A DNA stretch of 8,923 nucleotides from Planctomycetota bacterium (GTDB lineage Bacteria > Planctomycetota > B15-G4 > JADJEK01). The notes beneath the pieces were generated by a model. The model was not told the DNA's origin, made no database searches, and worked only from the letters and a program-made list of their open reading frames with translations. The stretch spans positions 1 through 8,923 of the forward strand of contig JAEUIB010000615.1 of NCBI GenBank assembly GCA_016795255.1, in the 5' to 3' direction. This document shows positions 5,839 through 8,923 of this stretch, piece after piece. The number at the start of each line of letters is the position of its first letter. Positions within the stretch are counted from its first letter, which is position 1. A program made the translations under genes and the position numbers.

Positions 5839-5866
5839 ATTCTAAGGGGGGAACCCCGGGCCGCAA
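5839..5866 (-). promoter_or_regulatory. Candidate sigma-70 promoter of the protease-ribH-nusB-ftsY operon
   Basis: On the minus strand TTGCGG (5866-5861) and TAGAAT (5844-5839) are separated by 16 nt. The -10 box matches TATAAT at five of six positions, and the -35 box matches TTGACA at the first three. Transcription would begin roughly 25 nt before the protease ATG, leaving room for its ribosome binding site. No equally good promoter was found for the divergent plus-strand gene. Confidence 0.5.
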
Positions 5867-5874
5867 CAGCGGCC
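5859..5874. promoter_or_regulatory. Inverted repeat over the -35 box, possible operator
   Basis: GGCCGC (5859-5864) and GCGGCC (5869-5874) form a perfect 6-bp inverted repeat around AACA. It covers the proposed -35 box of the protease operon and lies 81 nt upstream of the divergent repeat-protein ATG, so a bound regulator could affect both directions. The operator role is inferred from position. Confidence 0.35.
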
Positions 5875-5955
5875 ACCTTTCCTCGGCCTGCGCGCTTCTC
5901 TAGTCTCTCCCGGCTTGGATACGGCCTCGCACCTCAGCCAACGGGAAACCACCCC

Positions 5956-8319
5956 ATGAACACGACGCTGTCGCGCTCGCTCCTCCGAGTGGGCTTCGTG
6001 ACCGCCTTCATCGTCGCCGTCGCCGCGCACGGCGTGGCCCGTCAAGAGGGCGGCGAGACCGAGACGTGGAACGAACTGCACCGCGAGTACGGGTTCACCG
6101 GGATCATCAACTCGAAGTTCAACGCCGGCCTCAGCGACCTCACGGTCGCCGACGTCAACGACGACGGTCGCAAGGACCTCGTCGCCGTGAACAACGGGCG
6201 GTCGAAGATCGAGTTCCTGATCCAGCGCGCGCCCGGCGACGCCGGCGCGGCCGATCCGAAGCTCGAGTCGACGGGCAACGTCACCAACGAGTTGCCGGAC
6301 GAGGCGTTCTTCAAGCGCGACAGTCACGCGACCGAGGAGCAGGTCAGCGCGATCGCGATCGGCGACGTCGACGGCGACGGCAAGGCCGAGCTGCTGTATT
6401 GCGGCGACTCCGGCAAATTGTCGGTCGTGTCGAAGGACGACAAGGGCGCGTTCACGCGCACGGTGCGCTTCGACGTCGAGAACCTGTCGGCGTCGGGCCG
6501 CGCGATCACGGTCGTCGACGTCGACGGCGACGGCAAGAACGACGTCGTCGTGCTCGGCAAGGAGACGACGTACTTCTTCAAGCAGAACGACAAGGGCCGG
6601 CTCGAAGAGACGCTGAAGCTGCCGAACGCGCAGAAGGACCCCGCGTCGCTGTACGTCTGCGAGCTCGACGGCGACGGTCGCGTCGACCTCGTCTACGTCG
6701 TGCCGGGCACCGAATGGCCGTTCCGCTGGCGTTTCGGCAAGGGCGCGTTCGCGTTCGGACCCGAGGTCACGTCGCGCTTCGCCGAAGTGCGCGCGTGGGA
6801 AGTCGCGGATCAGAACGGCGACAAGAAGGCCGACGTCGCGGCGATCCGCCGACGCTCGGGCCGCGTCGCGACGCTGCGCCTCGCGACGAAGTCCGTCGAA
6901 GGTGAACAGGGCTTCAAACTGTCGTCGGTCCGCGTCGTGCCGTTCGAGCCGATGAAGGACGCCGACAAGCGCGCCGACGTGCTGGCCGATCTCAACGGCG
7001 ACGCGCGTCCCGAACTCGTCGTCGCGGAGCCGGGTGCGGCGCGCATCGTCGTCTACTCGGACCTCCTGTCCGGCCAGCGCTTCACGTCGTTCCCGTCGAT
7101 GAACGGCGTGACGAATCCGCGCGTCGGCGACGTCGACGGCGACGGCAAGCTCGATCTGATGGTGGCCGCGCAGGCGGAGGAAGCGATCGGGCAGTGCACG
7201 ATCGGCGCCGACGGCAAGATCGCGTTCCCGAACGGACTCGCGATCCCGGGCGGTCAGACGCTCGTGTTGCTCGAAGTGGCCGATCAGGACGGCGACGGCA
7301 AGGCCGAGACCTGGGCCGTGCTCGCCGACGGCAAGGGCAGCAAGCGCAAGATCTCGGCGGTTCGCCTCGACGCCAAGGGCGCTCCCGACCTCACGGTCGA
7401 AGTCGCCGACGTGAAGTCCGATCCGACCGACCTGCTGATCGCGGACGTAAATCGCGACGGCAAGAAGGACCTGATGCTGTTCGTGAAGGGCGAGCTGCCG
7501 CGCATCCTCGGATGCAACGCGGACGGCAAGGGCTTCACGGACTTCGGCACGAAGGAACTGCCGGGCATCGGCATCCTGAAGGGCGTGACGAAGGCAGCGC
7601 TCGCGTACGGCGACGTCGACGGCGACGGCCAGAACGAACTGCTCGTGCCGGGGCCGAAATTCGCGCGCTCGCTGTACTTCGGCGCCGACAAGCTGCCGAA
7701 GGTCGTCGCGCAGTACAACCTCGACTCGCCGGCCGCCGAACTGACGAGCGCGGGCTTCGCCGACCTCGACGGCGACAAGAAGGCCGAGATCCTCGTGGTC
7801 GACAAGCGCGCGGCGGAACTCGTCGTGATGCAGCTCGTCGACGGCGTCGCCAAGGAGCGGCTGCGCGTCGACCTCGGTGAGCTGGCCGGCGCTCAATTGC
7901 GCTTCGCCGACCTCGACGCGAACGGCGCGACCGACGTGCTGCTGGTCGCGAAGGACCGCTTCGGCATGATCCAGAACGGCGGTTCCGACGCGGTGCTCGA
8001 GACGATCGCGGACTTCGACCTGCCGATCAAGGACGGCTATCCGTTCGAGCTGACGCTCGGCGACGTCAACGGCAACGGCGAGACCGACGCGGTCTTCATC
8101 GAGAGCGCGCACCACCTGATCGCGATCGCGGCCGTCCGCGCCAATCGACTCGAGTACGCGCTGAAGTTCGAGGTCTTCGAAGAGCGCATCTTCGACCGTG
8201 GCGACGACGGTGGTCGTCCCGAGCCGCGCGAGATCGCGCTCGGCGACGTCACCGGCGACGGCAAGAACGACATCGCGATCCTGGTCCACGACCGAGTGCT
8301 CGTCTACCCGCAGGAGTGA
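5956..8319 (+). CDS. Exported FG-GAP/VCBS repeat protein with 14 calcium-loop motifs
   Basis: The 787-residue protein is built almost wholly from FG-GAP/VCBS-type repeats, which form beta-propeller blades and bind Ca2+ through DxDxDG loops, as in integrin alpha chains. A signal peptide (about 1-28) is followed by 14 loops beginning at residues 66, 137, 188, 236, 285, 345, 392, 443, 497, 553, 603, 652, 703 and 764, for example DVNDDGRKD, DVDGDGKAE and DVTGDGKND. Spacing is mostly 47-61 residues, with 71 after the first. Fourteen motifs suggest two seven-bladed propellers. No catalytic, anchor or transmembrane domain is visible, so a surface or periplasmic binding role is likely. The ATG was chosen because the signal peptide begins there; the frame stays open upstream, but that part is antisense to the protease. 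The ribosome binding site is weak. The next gene starts 5 nt after its stop codon. Confidence 0.93.
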   Translation: MNTTLSRSLLRVGFVTAFIVAVAAHGVARQEGGETETWNELHREYGFTGIINSKFNAGLSDLTVADVNDDGRKDLVAVNNGRSKIEFLIQRAPGDAGAADPKLESTGNVTNELPDEAFFKRDSHATEEQVSAIAIGDVDGDGKAELLYCGDSGKLSVVSKDDKGAFTRTVRFDVENLSASGRAITVVDVDGDGKNDVVVLGKETTYFFKQNDKGRLEETLKLPNAQKDPASLYVCELDGDGRVDLVYVVPGTEWPFRWRFGKGAFAFGPEVTSRFAEVRAWEVADQNGDKKADVAAIRRRSGRVATLRLATKSVEGEQGFKLSSVRVVPFEPMKDADKRADVLADLNGDARPELVVAEPGAARIVVYSDLLSGQRFTSFPSMNGVTNPRVGDVDGDGKLDLMVAAQAEEAIGQCTIGADGKIAFPNGLAIPGGQTLVLLEVADQDGDGKAETWAVLADGKGSKRKISAVRLDAKGAPDLTVEVADVKSDPTDLLIADVNRDGKKDLMLFVKGELPRILGCNADGKGFTDFGTKELPGIGILKGVTKAALAYGDVDGDGQNELLVPGPKFARSLYFGADKLPKVVAQYNLDSPAAELTSAGFADLDGDKKAEILVVDKRAAELVVMQLVDGVAKERLRVDLGELAGAQLRFADLDANGATDVLLVAKDRFGMIQNGGSDAVLETIADFDLPIKDGYPFELTLGDVNGNGETDAVFIESAHHLIAIAAVRANRLEYALKFEVFEERIFDRGDDGGRPEPREIALGDVTGDGKNDIAILVHDRVLVYPQE
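8312..8316 (+). promoter_or_regulatory. Ribosome binding site embedded in the end of the repeat-protein gene
   Basis: AGGAG occupies the last two sense codons (CAG GAG) of the repeat protein and lies 8 nt before the ATG at 8325. This arrangement ties translation of the two genes together. Confidence 0.65.
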
Positions 8320-8324
8320 GTTCC

Positions 8325-8923
8325 ATGCGTTCACGTTCCACGTTCCTCGCGGGGATCTGCCTCGCGCTCGCCGGCATCGCGCCGGCGCTTTCCGCGCAAG
8401 GCTTCGAGCGCGTGCTGCCCGACGGGACGATCGCGTTCCTCGGCATCGACGACGTCACGAAGATGCGCGAAGGCTTCTCGACGTCGAAGTACGGCGACCT
8501 GTGGCGCGACGACGCGTCGGCTTCCATGCGCGAAGCGGTCACGGGCTGGCTCGGATTGATGTCCGAGCTGCAGTTGAAGGAGGCGGGTTACGACCCGTTC
8601 TCGTTGCTCGAAGCGGTGAAGGGCCCGCTCGGGTTCGCGATGCTCGAACTGACCGAGCCGGAGAAGACCGGCGAGACGTCGGTGACGATGGGGGGTGCGT
8701 TCTGCGTGCTCGCCGATGTCGGTGACGGCGGCGAAGCCGTGATGACCCAGATCGAGAGCGCCCTCGAGACGGCCGGAGCGACCGCCAAGTTCACGCGCAG
8801 CGCCGAGACGGCCGGTGACGTCGAAGTCACGGTGCTCCACCTCGGCGATCCGCAGGATGCGGAGAGCATGCAGGTGCGCTTCGGACTCGCGGGCAACGTG
8901 CTCGTCACGGTCATCGCCTCGGC
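8325..8923 (+). CDS. Exported DUF3352-like protein (3' end beyond window)
   Basis: Only the first 199 residues are present. A signal peptide (1-24, LSA cleavage before Gln25) leads into LPDGTIAFLGIDDVTKMREG (31-50) and then a YGDLW motif. This opening resembles the DUF3352-type proteins of planctomycetes, in which an LPADT-like start is followed by a conserved segment ending in LW; the match is from memory, not a search. Helical segments such as VTGWLGLMSELQLKEAGYD alternate with strands such as GGAFCVLADVGD and VEVTVLHLGD. No catalytic motif is seen, and function is unknown. The gene follows the repeat protein by 5 nt with a good AGGAG site inside that gene's last codons, so both are probably exported together. 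The frame is open to the right edge. Confidence 0.82.
   Translation, partial: MRSRSTFLAGICLALAGIAPALSAQGFERVLPDGTIAFLGIDDVTKMREGFSTSKYGDLWRDDASASMREAVTGWLGLMSELQLKEAGYDPFSLLEAVKGPLGFAMLELTEPEKTGETSVTMGGAFCVLADVGDGGEAVMTQIESALETAGATAKFTRSAETAGDVEVTVLHLGDPQDAESMQVRFGLAGNVLVTVIAS

Noticed and set aside
4347..5866. Upstream extensions of the nusB and ribH frames without a stop codon
   Set aside because: Both overlap other real genes. The family N-termini, the tight spacing and, for ribH, a ribosome binding site support the GTG starts at 4346 and 4837.
4969..5955. 5' extension of the repeat protein's open frame
   Set aside because: The frame is open by chance opposite the protease gene. The signal peptide at the ATG at 5956 marks the true start.
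5875..5955. Possible promoter for the repeat protein (TTTCCT, 17 nt, TAGTCT)
   Set aside because: Each hexamer matches only about three of six consensus positions, which is expected by chance, so it was not listed as a feature.
5842..8334. Minus-strand open frame of 830 codons opposite the FG-GAP/VCBS gene
   Set aside because: Its apparent repeats (VAVDVAD-like) are only the reverse complement of the repeated DVDGDG codons. The plus strand has a signal peptide and regular calcium loops.

Overview
The window is GC-rich bacterial chromosome, strongly biased to G or C at third codon positions. The gene content suggests Planctomycetota, at moderate confidence and from recollection of family habits only: a lipoprotein-type sulfatase-fold hydrolase with a C-terminal LGYIGDE-like motif, a trypsin-like protease with an N-terminal ITLADGKVVRGEV-type domain, a large exported FG-GAP/VCBS repeat protein, and an exported protein resembling the DUF3352 type. 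No mobile element, CRISPR array, rRNA or tRNA was seen.

Layout. Positions 1-121 hold no gene but three strong hairpins beyond the 3' end of the first gene. From 122 to 5808 everything lies on the minus strand. In transcription order, right to left, it reads: an HtrA/trypsin-like exported serine protease without PDZ (4861-5808), lumazine synthase ribH (4349-4837), antitermination factor nusB (3849-4346), signal recognition particle receptor ftsY (2926-3837), a two-helix membrane protein with a Cache-like external domain and no output domain (1835-2857), then a 246-nt gap and a sulfatase/alkaline-phosphatase-fold lipoprotein (122-1588). The first four genes are separated by 23, 2 and 11 nt and look like one operon. 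Its likely promoter is at 5839-5866, where an inverted repeat overlaps the -35 box. After a 68-nt gap the membrane protein may be read through or have its own control. The 5' leader of the sulfatase-like gene carries an inverted repeat, an 8-bp tandem duplication and a 40-nt pyrimidine tract.

From 5956 the plus strand holds a divergent pair: a 787-aa exported protein with 14 calcium-loop (DxDxDG) motifs, probably a double beta-propeller, and 5 nt after it an exported DUF3352-like protein that runs off the right edge.

The core housekeeping genes (ribH, nusB, ftsY) are secure. The less ordinary points are the PDZ-less protease heading that operon, the Thr-for-Cys exchange in the sulfatase-like enzyme, the sensor without an output domain, and the 14-motif propeller with its tightly coupled partner. 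I see no clear evidence for a wholly new biological system.
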